Shown: positions 5,538 through 13,500 of the stretch, in pieces
How the letters are laid out: each line of letters opens with the position of its first letter
Position numbering within the stretch: the stretch's first letter is position 1
NCBI RefSeq assembly: GCF_001280005.1
Contig: NZ_LGDW01000460.1
Location: 1 to 45,395 of the forward strand
From: Streptomyces sp. NRRL WC-3618
GTDB taxonomy: Bacteria; Actinomycetota; Actinomycetes; Streptomycetales; Streptomycetaceae
Length of the DNA: 45,395 bases
Reading direction: 5' to 3'
Program-made: the position numbers and the translations under genes
Notes under the pieces: model-generated
Told to the model about the DNA's origin: nothing
The model's input: only the letters and a program-made list of their open reading frames with translations
The model's database searches: none

Positions 5538-8354
5538 TCACAGCACCTCCGCCAGCACCTCCGCCAGATGCCGCCCCCGCACCCCCGCCAGTTGCCGCAG
5601 CTGCGTCCGGCAGGAGAACCCGTCCGCCAGTACCACCGTCCCCTCGGCCGCCTCCCGTACCGCCGGCAGCAGCCGTTCCTCCGCGCAGGCCGTCGACACC
5701 TCCTGGTGGCCCTTCTCGAAGCCGAAGTTGCCGGCCAGGCCGCAGCAGCCGCCGACGAGGTCGCCCGTCAGACCCGCGGCCTCGCGCAGGCGGCGGTCCG
5801 CCGTGTCGCCCAGTACCGCATGCTGGTGGCAGTGGGTCTGGCCGGTCGCCGGGCGGTCCACGCGGGGCGGGGTCCAGTCGGGGGCGTGGTGGTCCAGGGT
5901 CTCCGCGAAGGTCAGGACCGCGTCCGCGAGGCGCCGCGCGCGTGGGTCGTCGTGCAGTAGTTCCGGCAGGTCCGCGCGGAGCGCCGCCGCGCAGCTCGGT
6001 TCCAGGACCGTCACCGGGGTGCCCACGTCCAGGACCGGTTCCATGATGTCGAGCGTGCGGCGCAACACCGCTCGGGCCCGGCCCAGTTGGCCGGTCGAGA
6101 CGTACGTCAGGCCGCAGCAGACCCGGGTGCCGCGGGCGCGCGGCGGCAGCGTCACCGCCAGGCCCGCCGCCTCCAGGACCCGTACGGCCGCCTGCCCCAC
6201 CGACGGTGTCAGGTGCTCCGTGAAGGTGTCGGGCCACAGGACGACCGCCGGCCCACCCCCGCTGTCCCCCGCGGCCTTCCTCCTCCCCCACCACCGGCTG
6301 AACGCCTCCCCCGCCACCGCCGGAATCTCCCGCTCGGGCGCGATTCCCCCCAGCCGTTTCGCCATCGCCGCCAACACCCGCACCCTGGCAAGGGAGTTGA
6401 CCAGCCGCGCCGTTCGCGTACGAGCGACAGCCCCCAGCCACACCGGCAGCCAGCCCATCGCGTAGTGCGCCGCCGGGCGCAGGCGGCCGGACCAGTGATG
6501 GTGGAGGAACTCCGCCTTGTACGTGGCCATGTCGACCTCGACCGGGCAGTCCGAGCGGCAGCCCTTGCAGGACAGGCACAGGTCCAGCGCGTCGCGGACC
6601 TCCTCCGAGCGCCAGCCGTCCGTGATCACCTCACCCGCGAGCATCTCGTGCAGCAGCCGCGCCCGCCCGCGCGTGGAGTGCGCCTCCTCCCCCGTCACCC
6701 GGAAGGACGGACACATCACCTCCGAGCCGCCGCCTCCCCCTGAACCGGCCGCCGGCGTACGGCACTTCGCCACCCCCACACACCGGCTCACCGCCGCCGA
6801 GAAGTCACCGCCGTCCGCCGGGTAGCCGAACGCCACCGGTACCGGTTTCCGGGGGAGGACCGCGAAGCGGAGGTTCTCGTCGAGGCGGGCGGGGCGGACG
6901 AGCATGCCGGGGTTGAGGAGGTCGTCCGGGTCCCAGAGGGCCTTCGCGCGCTCGAAGAGGGCGATCATCTCGGGGGCGTACATCTTCGGCAGGAGTTCCG
7001 CCCGCGCCTGGCCGTCGCCGTGTTCGCCCGAGAGCGAGCCGCCGTGCGACACCACCAGTTCCGCCAGCTCCTCCGAGAAGCGGCGGAAGCGGGCCACACC
7101 GGGCGCCGTCAGAAGGTCGAAGTCGATGCGTACGTGGATACAGCCGTCGCCGAAGTGGCCGTACGGCGTGCCGCGCAGCCCATGGTCCCCGAGGAGCCGC
7201 CTGAAGTCCCGTAGGTAGGCACCGAGGCGGGCCGGCGGTACCGCGCAGTCCTCCCAGCCCGGCCACGCCTCCGTGCCGTCCGGCATCCTCGTCGCCGTGC
7301 CGCTCGCGTCCTCCCGGATACGCCACAGGGCACGCTGGCCGGCCGGGTCGGACACCACGAGGGCGTCCATGACGTCCGCCGCCCGCACGATCGCGTCCGC
7401 ACGCGCGCGTGCCTGTGCCGCCTCGTCGCCGCCCGTCTCCACGAACAGCCAGGCGCCGCCCCGGGGCAGGTCGGTGGCGGTGCGGACCAGGTCGGCGGCC
7501 ATGCCCTCGACCGTCAGCGGACCGTACGGCAGCAGACCGGCCGCCGCTTCCGCCGCCGCGCCCTCGTCCGCGTACGCCAGCACGGCCAGCGCACGCGCGC
7601 GCGGGGCCTCGACCAGCCGGACGACCGCCTCCGTGACGATGCCCAGGGTGCCTTCGGAGCCGCAGAAGGAGCGGGCGACGTCCGCGCCCTTCTCGGGGAG
7701 CAGCGCGTCCAGCGCGTACCCGGAGATGCGGCGGGGGAGGTCCGGGAAGCCCGTGCGCAGACGGGCAAGCTCGCCCTCCGCGAGCTGCCGCAGGCCCTCC
7801 GGGGCACCCGCCCAGTCCCGGCCCAGGCGGAGGCGGTCGCCGCGCGCGCGGAGCACCGTCAGTTCGCGCACGCTGTCCGCGGTCGTGCCCCAGGCGACGG
7901 AGTGCGCGCCACAGGAGTTGTTGCCGATCATGCCGCCGAGCGTGCAGCGGCCGTGGGTCGACGGATCGGGGCCGAACCGCAGGCCGTGCGGGGCGGCGGC
8001 CTCCTGGAGGCGGTCCAGGACCAGGCCCGGCTGAACAACCGCCGTCTGTTCCTCGTGGTTGAGGGAAAGGAGGTGGTTCATGTGCCGGGTGAAGTCCAGC
8101 ACGACCCCCGTGCCCGTCGCCTGGCCCGCGATCGAGGTGCCCCCGCCGCGCGCCACGACCGGCACACCGTGGGCCCGGCAGACGGCCAGCGCCGCCGCCA
8201 CGTCGTCCGCGTCGCGCGGTGCGACCACGCCCAGCGGGACGCGCCGGTAGTTCGACGCGTCCATGGTGGTCAGCGCCCGGGACATGGCGTCGAAACCGAC
8301 CTCGCCCCGGACGGCCCCCCGCAGTTCCGCCTCCAGCGGCCGAAGATCCGTCAT
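5538..8354 (-). CDS. FAD-binding and 4Fe-4S dehydrogenase (GlcD-GlcF/YdiJ-like fusion)
   Basis: A 938-residue one-chain 2-hydroxyacid dehydrogenase. Residues 35-260 are a PCMH-type FAD domain with ARGGGTSIAGQATGTGVVLD and STHGRCTLGGMIGNNSCGAH. Residues 270-515 are the FAD-oxidase C-terminal domain (PYGHFGDGCIHVRIDFDL, GGSLSGEHGDGQARAELLPK). About 520-610 is a ferredoxin-like part with CVGVAKC, MCPSF and CLSCKGCRSDCP (Cys pattern CxxCxxCxxxCP at about 593-604). The rest has two CCG modules (VCCGLTYVSTG near 741, GCCGLAGNFGFEKGHQEVS near 871). Fused enzymes of this layout oxidise D-lactate, glycolate or D-2-hydroxyglutarate and pass electrons to the respiratory chain. The substrate is not readable from sequence. 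The first cluster is interrupted by a Gly/Ser-rich insert. It stands alone and is divergent from the conservon. Confidence 0.9.
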   Translation of the reverse strand: MTDLRPLEAELRGAVRGEVGFDAMSRALTTMDASNYRRVPLGVVAPRDADDVAAALAVCRAHGVPVVARGGGTSIAGQATGTGVVLDFTRHMNHLLSLNHEEQTAVVQPGLVLDRLQEAAAPHGLRFGPDPSTHGRCTLGGMIGNNSCGAHSVAWGTTADSVRELTVLRARGDRLRLGRDWAGAPEGLRQLAEGELARLRTGFPDLPRRISGYALDALLPEKGADVARSFCGSEGTLGIVTEAVVRLVEAPRARALAVLAYADEGAAAEAAAGLLPYGPLTVEGMAADLVRTATDLPRGGAWLFVETGGDEAAQARARADAIVRAADVMDALVVSDPAGQRALWRIREDASGTATRMPDGTEAWPGWEDCAVPPARLGAYLRDFRRLLGDHGLRGTPYGHFGDGCIHVRIDFDLLTAPGVARFRRFSEELAELVVSHGGSLSGEHGDGQARAELLPKMYAPEMIALFERAKALWDPDDLLNPGMLVRPARLDENLRFAVLPRKPVPVAFGYPADGGDFSAAVSRCVGVAKCRTPAAGSGGGGGSEVMCPSFRVTGEEAHSTRGRARLLHEMLAGEVITDGWRSEEVRDALDLCLSCKGCRSDCPVEVDMATYKAEFLHHHWSGRLRPAAHYAMGWLPVWLGAVARTRTARLVNSLARVRVLAAMAKRLGGIAPEREIPAVAGEAFSRWWGRRKAAGDSGGGPAVVLWPDTFTEHLTPSVGQAAVRVLEAAGLAVTLPPRARGTRVCCGLTYVSTGQLGRARAVLRRTLDIMEPVLDVGTPVTVLEPSCAAALRADLPELLHDDPRARRLADAVLTFAETLDHHAPDWTPPRVDRPATGQTHCHQHAVLGDTADRRLREAAGLTGDLVGGCCGLAGNFGFEKGHQEVSTACAEERLLPAVREAAEGTVVLADGFSCRTQLRQLAGVRGRHLAEVLAEVL

Positions 8355-8464
8355 ACCCCCAGCATGCCTCCCGCCACTGACAGTGACCGTCCGGGCGCCC
8401 CGTGAAACGTGGACGGTTTATGGAGACCGAACCGAAACACCTCTAATTCGATCACTAACTCCCC

Positions 8465-8470
8465 TATAGT
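8465..8470 (+). promoter_or_regulatory. Probable -10 element of the conservon promoter
   Basis: TATAGT in an AT-rich stretch of the 250-bp gap between the dehydrogenase and cvnA, with TCTAAT at 8442-8447 as a possible -35 (17-bp spacer). It would start transcription near 8477, just before the small leader frame at 8489. Confidence 0.4.
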
Positions 8471-8488
8471 TACGGCCAGTTGAGCACC

Positions 8489-8602
8489 ATGAGTAACCTC
8501 ACCCTCACAACCCGATCGCACAGAGCACACCGAGGACACAGCCGAGGACCGACCAGGAACCCACTGCGGAACCCACCGAGGAACCGACCAAGGACCGCTT
8601 GA
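8489..8602 (+). CDS. Possible 37-codon leader peptide coupled to cvnA
   Basis: ATG at 8489, then MSNLTLTTRSHRAHRGHSRG and a basic, Arg/Pro-rich tail, ending at a TGA (8600-8602) that overlaps the cvnA ATG as TGATG. There is no good ribosome binding site, so it may be translated from a nearly leaderless transcript starting near 8477. The tail derives from short imperfect direct repeats (GGAACC, GGACC). The overlap suggests translational coupling, but the frame could be chance. Confidence 0.3.
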   Translation: MSNLTLTTRSHRAHRGHSRGPTRNPLRNPPRNRPRTA

Positions 8603-10716
8603 TGACCGCGCCCCGCCAACCCGGCGAACGTCCCGCCTACCGCGCCCTCCTGCCCGCCACGCTGCTCACCGCCGTACTCGCCGCGCTCGCGGTGGCCGGC
8701 GCCGTCGCCCAGGCGCCGGACGCGGCGCGCACCCCGCTCACGCTGGGCGGTGCCGTCGCCACGCTGCTGCTGTGCGCGGCCGTCACCGTCGCCGCCCACG
8801 GGATCCGGACCTCCCGGCTGCTGCGCCGGCAGCTCGCGACCGTCACCGACGACGCCGGCCGCCTGCTGCACGACCGGTCCCGCCTCACCGAGGAGCTCAA
8901 CCAGGTACGGGCCGGGCTGGCCGCCGATCTGGAACGGGACCACGCGCGCGTGGCCGCCGATCTCGCCCGCGAACGCTCCCGCCTCACCGAGGCCTCCACG
9001 CGGGAGTTCGCCCGCCTCCAGCGCGAGAAGGCCCACGAGATCACCCTGCTCACCGAGGACAACGCCCGCCTCGCCGAGGAGCTGCGCCGGGCCAACCAGG
9101 AACGGGCGGCGGCTCTCGCGGCCACCGCCAACGCGGCCGGCCGTATGCAGGCGCTCGCCACGAGCACCCTCGCCGACCTGCGCGCCATGGAGGACCGGCA
9201 CACGGACGAGGACGTCCTCGCCGACCTTCTCCACCTCGACCACCGCACCGCCCAGGCAGGCCGCCTCGCCGACTCGATCGCCGTCCTCTCCGGCGCCCGC
9301 TCGGGCCGCCGCTGGGCCCGCCCGATCGTCATGGAGTCGATCCTGCGCGGCGCCATGGGCCGCATCAGCGGCTACCAACGCGTGCGCGTGCACTCCACCA
9401 GCGACGCCGCCGTCGCCGGACACGCCGCCGAGGGCGTCATGCACGCGCTCGCCGAACTCCTCGACAACGCCGCGAACTTCTCGCCGCCGACCGCCGAGGT
9501 CCGCGTGTACGTCGAGGAGGTCCCCGCCGGCGTCATCGTGTCCGTGGAGGACAGCGGCCTGGCCATGGGCGAGGTACAGCTGCAACGCGCCGAACGGGCC
9601 GTCTCCGGCGACGACATGGACAGGGACGGCAAGGGGAACGGGGACAGCAGCGGCGGCGTAGGCCTCGGCGGCCTCACCGGCACCCGGCTCGGTCTCTCCG
9701 TCGTGGGCAGGCTGGCCCGCAAGTACGGCCTCAAGGTCTCCTTCCGCCCCTCCGCGCGCGGCGGCACCGGCGTCCTGGTGCTCATTCCGCAGGACATCCT
9801 GGCCGGGGACGCGGTCGCGGCGAAACCGCTGCCGACACCGCCGGCGCGGACGGCACCGCCGGTCCCGGAGACACCCGTGGCTCCGCTGCCGACACCCGGG
9901 GTGCCCTGGGAGGCGCGTACCGAGGAGGACCGGGACCAGGATCCACGGGTGTCGTACGCGGAAGAGGGCCCCGCGGGCTGGCCGTACCCCGAGGAGCCGT
10001 ATCCGCAGGGACCGACCACGGACGGGCCCTCCGCGCAGGAGCCGTACACCCGCGACTCGCACACCCAGAACCCGTACCTCCAGGACACGTACAGCCAGGG
10101 CCCGTACGCCCAGCAGCCGTACCGGCAGGAGCCGTACACGAGCCGTCCCCACGCGGACCAGCCGTACCCGGAACAGCCGTACCCGGACCAGCCGTACCAC
10201 CCGGAACAGTCGTACGCGGACCAGCCGCGCCCTGACCAGCTCTACCCCGAGCAGTCGTACGCCGCCTCTCGCGCCCCCGTGACCGACCTGGACCCGGACC
10301 CCGTGCCCACGCACGAGTCCCCCGACCGCGCCGACCACGCGCCGGAGCACGCGGAGGAGAGCCCCGGCGTGGAAGCGCCGCCCCTCAGGCTGCCGCAGCG
10401 GCGCCGGGGAAGCACGCTCGCCGAGGCCGAGCGCACCCGGGGAACGGCAGGGACCGACGAGTCGAGGTTCTCGATCCCGCTCGCACCGCCCGACCCCGAA
10501 ATCGACGACACGCGCGCGCGTGTGGCCCGTTTCGGAAGATTCCGGCAGGCCGTACGGGGCATCCAGCCGGATCAGGCGGCCCTCCAGGGCAGCACGAACC
10601 CGGAACCCACACCCGCATCCACACCCGTCACACCCGCACCCGCGCCCCAGGCGGAAGCCGTGCTGCCACCACCACCCCCCACCTCCACCTCCCACCCGGA
10701 AGGCGACCCCACCTGA
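8602..10716 (+). CDS. cvnA: CvnA: conservon sensor-kinase-like protein
   Basis: A 704-residue membrane protein. Two N-terminal membrane helices (about 14-36 and 47-66) are followed by a charged coiled coil (about 70-180) and a histidine-kinase-like ATPase domain: N-box HALAELLDNAANFSPP near 280, SVEDSGLAMGEVQL, and G-box GTRLGLSVVGRLA near 360. No clear phospho-acceptor His box of classical kinases is seen, as is normal for conservon A proteins. From about 440 to 560 the tail is built of PY-containing short repeats (QPYPEQPYPDQPYHPEQ), presumably disordered. It heads a five-gene set with 1-bp TGATG or similar overlaps. In known conservons A to D form a membrane complex resembling eukaryotic G-protein switches. 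ATG 8602 is preferred over the TTG at 8599; AAGGA lies upstream. Confidence 0.93.
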   Translation: MTAPRQPGERPAYRALLPATLLTAVLAALAVAGAVAQAPDAARTPLTLGGAVATLLLCAAVTVAAHGIRTSRLLRRQLATVTDDAGRLLHDRSRLTEELNQVRAGLAADLERDHARVAADLARERSRLTEASTREFARLQREKAHEITLLTEDNARLAEELRRANQERAAALAATANAAGRMQALATSTLADLRAMEDRHTDEDVLADLLHLDHRTAQAGRLADSIAVLSGARSGRRWARPIVMESILRGAMGRISGYQRVRVHSTSDAAVAGHAAEGVMHALAELLDNAANFSPPTAEVRVYVEEVPAGVIVSVEDSGLAMGEVQLQRAERAVSGDDMDRDGKGNGDSSGGVGLGGLTGTRLGLSVVGRLARKYGLKVSFRPSARGGTGVLVLIPQDILAGDAVAAKPLPTPPARTAPPVPETPVAPLPTPGVPWEARTEEDRDQDPRVSYAEEGPAGWPYPEEPYPQGPTTDGPSAQEPYTRDSHTQNPYLQDTYSQGPYAQQPYRQEPYTSRPHADQPYPEQPYPDQPYHPEQSYADQPRPDQLYPEQSYAASRAPVTDLDPDPVPTHESPDRADHAPEHAEESPGVEAPPLRLPQRRRGSTLAEAERTRGTAGTDESRFSIPLAPPDPEIDDTRARVARFGRFRQAVRGIQPDQAALQGSTNPEPTPASTPVTPAPAPQAEAVLPPPPPTSTSHPEGDPT

Positions 10717-11189
10717 TGACCGGCACTGGCACCGGCACCGGCACTGGCCTCGGCCACGGCCCGACGACCGCCGACGAGAAGCTGGCCTGGCTCATCGAGG
10801 GCCTGCTCAAGCGCACCCCGGGGGCCCGGCACGCGCTCGTGCTCTCCCGGGACGGCCTGAAGCTGTGCCGTACGCCCGAGCTGTCCGTCGACCAGGCGGA
10901 CCAGCTCGCCGCGATCGCCGCCGGGATCCAGTCGCTGTCGCACGGCGCGTCCGTGGAGTTCGGGGACGGCAGCGGAGGGGTGCGGTCCGCGATGACCGAG
11001 TTCTACGGCGGGGTGCTGTTCATCGTCGAAGCGGGCCAGGGTGCCCATCTCGCCGTCGTCACCGCCGAGGACGCGGACGCCGGGCTCGTCGGCCACAACA
11101 TGAGCGAACTCGTCGAGCAGCTCGGGGAACACCTGCGCGCCCAGCCCAGAACAGTTCACCCCGGTACGGCTCAGCCCCCTACGGCATGA
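10716..11189 (+). CDS. cvnB: CvnB: roadblock/LC7 domain protein
   Basis: 157 residues. After a Gly/Thr-rich head (TGTGTGTGLG) the roadblock/LC7 fold spans about 20-125: KLAWLIEGLLKRTPGARHAL, LSRDGLKLCRTPELSVDQAD, GVLFIVEAGQGAHLAVVTAE and ADAGLVGHNMSELVEQLGEH. In conservons the B protein binds the D GTPase and is thought to act as a GTPase-activating or scaffolding partner. The ATG overlaps the cvnA stop (TGATG) and its stop overlaps cvnC (ATGA), so the chain is translationally coupled. Confidence 0.93.
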   Translation: MTGTGTGTGTGLGHGPTTADEKLAWLIEGLLKRTPGARHALVLSRDGLKLCRTPELSVDQADQLAAIAAGIQSLSHGASVEFGDGSGGVRSAMTEFYGGVLFIVEAGQGAHLAVVTAEDADAGLVGHNMSELVEQLGEHLRAQPRTVHPGTAQPPTA

Positions 11190-11581
11190 GCCGACCGGCG
11201 GAACAACTCGGGGGACAGCAGGGGAGACAGCCGGGAAACCGCCCGGGAAGGGACGATTCTCCGGACCGTCTCTACACCCTCACCGGAGGGCGCAGCCGCT
11301 CCGCGCCCGGCAATCCGTTCGATTTAGTGACGCTTGTCGTCGCCGAGAGCGATCCGGTGCCGGGGATGCAGTCGGAGCACGCGGCGATCCTGCGGCTCAC
11401 CGAGCGCCCGACGGCGGTGGTGGAGCTCGCCGCCGTGCTGCGGCTGCCGGTGACCATCACGAAGGTGCTGCTCGCCGACCTCCTCGCCGCGGGGCGCGTC
11501 AGCGCCCGCCATCCGCGCCGGACCGCCGTTACCGACCCCGACATCCTGGAGCAGGTGCTCGTTGGACTCCGCAACCTCTGA
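11186..11581 (+). CDS. cvnC: CvnC: DUF742 protein
   Basis: 131 residues. The DUF742 core starts at LYTLTGGRSRSAPGNPFDLV and continues through LVVAESDPVPGMQSEHAAIL, then a winged-helix-like part (AILRLTERPTAVVELAAVLR, PVTITKVLLADLLAAGRVSA) and ends with the conserved ILEQVLVGLRNL. In conservons the C protein joins the A-B-D complex at the membrane. The gene has a rare TTA leucine codon (codon 47, 11324-11326), so full translation would need the bldA tRNA. ATG 11186 overlaps the cvnB stop; the 3' end overlaps cvnD by 20 bp. Confidence 0.93.
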   Translation: MSRPAEQLGGQQGRQPGNRPGRDDSPDRLYTLTGGRSRSAPGNPFDLVTLVVAESDPVPGMQSEHAAILRLTERPTAVVELAAVLRLPVTITKVLLADLLAAGRVSARHPRRTAVTDPDILEQVLVGLRNL

Positions 11582-12251
11582 CCCGGCAGAAGCCGCCGAC
11601 CCCGACCCTGTCCCCGACCCACGCCCGCCCCTCCGCGCATCCGCCGACAACGGGCTGAAGATCGTGGTCGTCGGCGGCTTCGGGGCCGGCAAGACGACGC
11701 TCGTGCGTTCGGTGAGCGAGATACGTCCGCTCAGTACCGAGGAGACGATGACGCGGGCCGGCGAGACCGTCGACGACGTCAGCGCGGTGCGCGACAAGAA
11801 CGCGACGACCGTCGCCTTCGACTTCGGCCGCGTCACGCTCGACGCCCACAACGTGCTGTACCTGTTCGGCGCGCCGGGCCAGGAACGCTTCTGGTTCCTC
11901 TGGGACCGGCTGTTCGCGGGCGCGCTCGGCGCGGTCGTCCTCGTCGACACCCGCCGTCTCGACGACTCCTGGTACGCCATCGACCGCCTCGAACGGCACG
12001 GCACCCCGTTCGTCGTGGCCCGCAACGACTTCGGCGGCCCCGACTTCGCCCCCCAGGCCGTCCGTGACGCGCTCGACCTCGACCCCGACGTACCGCTCGT
12101 GCACTGCGACGCGCGCCTGCGGAGTTCGAGCAAACGGGTGCTGATCGCGCTCGTGGAACACGCGAAACACCGCTACCTGCACTCTCGTTCGCGTTCGTAC
12201 GATGGTCAGGTGCCCGTACTCGACGAGCTCAACGAGGAGTTGCCCCGGTGA
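11562..12251 (+). CDS. cvnD: CvnD: conservon small GTPase
   Basis: 229 residues. After about 30 acidic, Pro-rich residues the G domain follows: P-loop GGFGAGKTTLVRSVSEIRPL (37-46), switch I region around TRAGETVDDVSAV, switch II LFGAPGQERFWFLWDRLFAG and the base-recognition stretch VVARNDFGG in place of NKxD. This is the Ras-like family specific to actinobacterial conservons; it cycles GTP/GDP under control of the B and A proteins. The start is a TTG at 11562 inside the end of cvnC, with GGAG about 10 bases upstream. The next gene starts at the stop codon (GTGA). Confidence 0.92.
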   Translation: MDSATSDPAEAADPDPVPDPRPPLRASADNGLKIVVVGGFGAGKTTLVRSVSEIRPLSTEETMTRAGETVDDVSAVRDKNATTVAFDFGRVTLDAHNVLYLFGAPGQERFWFLWDRLFAGALGAVVLVDTRRLDDSWYAIDRLERHGTPFVVARNDFGGPDFAPQAVRDALDLDPDVPLVHCDARLRSSSKRVLIALVEHAKHRYLHSRSRSYDGQVPVLDELNEELPR

Positions 12252-13471
12252 CCGCCGCCCATGTCCCCCTCAACGGCCCCCGGTGGCGCACCGAACCCGA
12301 CCGGCTGTACCGGGAGATGCGGCACGAACACGGGTCGGTGGCACCGGTGTTGCTCGACGGGGACGTACCCGCGTGGCTGGTGCTCGGCTACCGCGAACTG
12401 CATCAGGTCACCGGCGACGCCGAACTCTTCAGCCGGAACTCGGAGTTGTGGAACCAGTGGGAGACGATCCCCGACGACTGGCCGCACCTGCCGATGATCG
12501 GCCGCGGTCAGCCCTCGATCCTCTACACCGTCGGCGAACGCCACCGTGAGCGCGCCGCGATGGTCGGTGGCGCGCTGGAGGAGGCCGATCCGGTCGAACT
12601 GCGGGCGTATACCGAGCAGTTCGCGGACGAGCTGATCGACTCGATCTGCGCCCGGGGCGAGGCGGACCTCATCCAGGAGTACACGACGCGGCTGCCGGTA
12701 CGGGTGCTGGCCCGGCTCTTCGGTTTCGCCGACGAGGACGGGCCCGGCCTGGTCACCGCGGCGCTCGCCATGACCGACGGGCAGGAGACCGGCATGGCGG
12801 GTCAGCAGCACCTGATCGCGTCGATGGGCAGACTGCTGGCCGCGCGCAAGGAGCGTCCCTCGGACGACGTGGTCTCGCGCATGCTCGCGAACCCGTACGG
12901 CTTCACGGACGAGGAGATCACCCACGACCTGATGATCATGATCGCGGCGGGGAACGACCCGACGTCCCACTGGATGGGCAACTCGCTGCGCCTGATGCTC
13001 ACGGACGAGCGGTTCGCGGCCTCCCTCTTCGGCGGCCGCAGCAGTGTCGCCGAGGCGATGAACGAGGTCCTGTGGGAGGACGCGCCCGTGCAGACCATGC
13101 CGGGCCGCTGGGCGTCCCGCGACACCCGCCTCGGCGGCCGGCACATCCGTACGGGCGACCTGCTCCTCCTCGGCCTCCAGGGCGCCAACTCCGACCCCCA
13201 GGTCCGTACCGGCGGCTCGGCCCTCACCGGCGGCAACAACGCCCACTTCTCCTTCGGCCACGGGGAACACCGGTGCCCCTTCCCGGCGCAGGAGGTCGCG
13301 GAGGTCATCGCGAGGACAGGCATCGAGGTGGTCCTCGACCGCCTCCCCGACATCGACCTGGCGGTCCCACCCAACACCCTGACCCGCCGCCCGTCCCCAT
13401 GGCTACGGGGCCTGGTGGAACTCCCGGTGCGCTTCACTCCCACACCGGCGGTGGGCGCCGCAGCGACCTGA
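12248..13471 (+). CDS. cvnE: CvnE: conservon cytochrome P450 lacking ExxR
   Basis: A 407-residue soluble P450. The haem loop FSFGHGEHRCPFPAQE (Cys near 347) and the I-helix stretch MIMIAAGNDPTSHW are present. The K-helix, normally ExxR, reads NEVLWEDAP (near 272), so the otherwise universal Arg is replaced by Trp. The CYP157 family of Streptomyces, found in conservons, is known to break this motif, which fits. The start GTG overlaps the cvnD stop. Five-gene conservons ending in a P450 include the rar/cvn9 operon of S. coelicolor, which restrains aerial growth and antibiotic production; equivalence to that particular paralog is not shown. The substrate is unknown. It converges on the CU044_5270 gene 30 bp away. 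Confidence 0.92.
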   Translation: MTAAHVPLNGPRWRTEPDRLYREMRHEHGSVAPVLLDGDVPAWLVLGYRELHQVTGDAELFSRNSELWNQWETIPDDWPHLPMIGRGQPSILYTVGERHRERAAMVGGALEEADPVELRAYTEQFADELIDSICARGEADLIQEYTTRLPVRVLARLFGFADEDGPGLVTAALAMTDGQETGMAGQQHLIASMGRLLAARKERPSDDVVSRMLANPYGFTDEEITHDLMIMIAAGNDPTSHWMGNSLRLMLTDERFAASLFGGRSSVAEAMNEVLWEDAPVQTMPGRWASRDTRLGGRHIRTGDLLLLGLQGANSDPQVRTGGSALTGGNNAHFSFGHGEHRCPFPAQEVAEVIARTGIEVVLDRLPDIDLAVPPNTLTRRPSPWLRGLVELPVRFTPTPAVGAAAT

Positions 13472-13500
13472 GCCCCCGTCTCAGGGCGACCAGGGATGCG

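Noticed and set aside
8470..10695. A 741-codon open frame antisense to cvnA
   Set aside because: Its VR(L/V)RL-type repeats are the reverse reading of the PY-repeat tail of CvnA; no start signal or domain.
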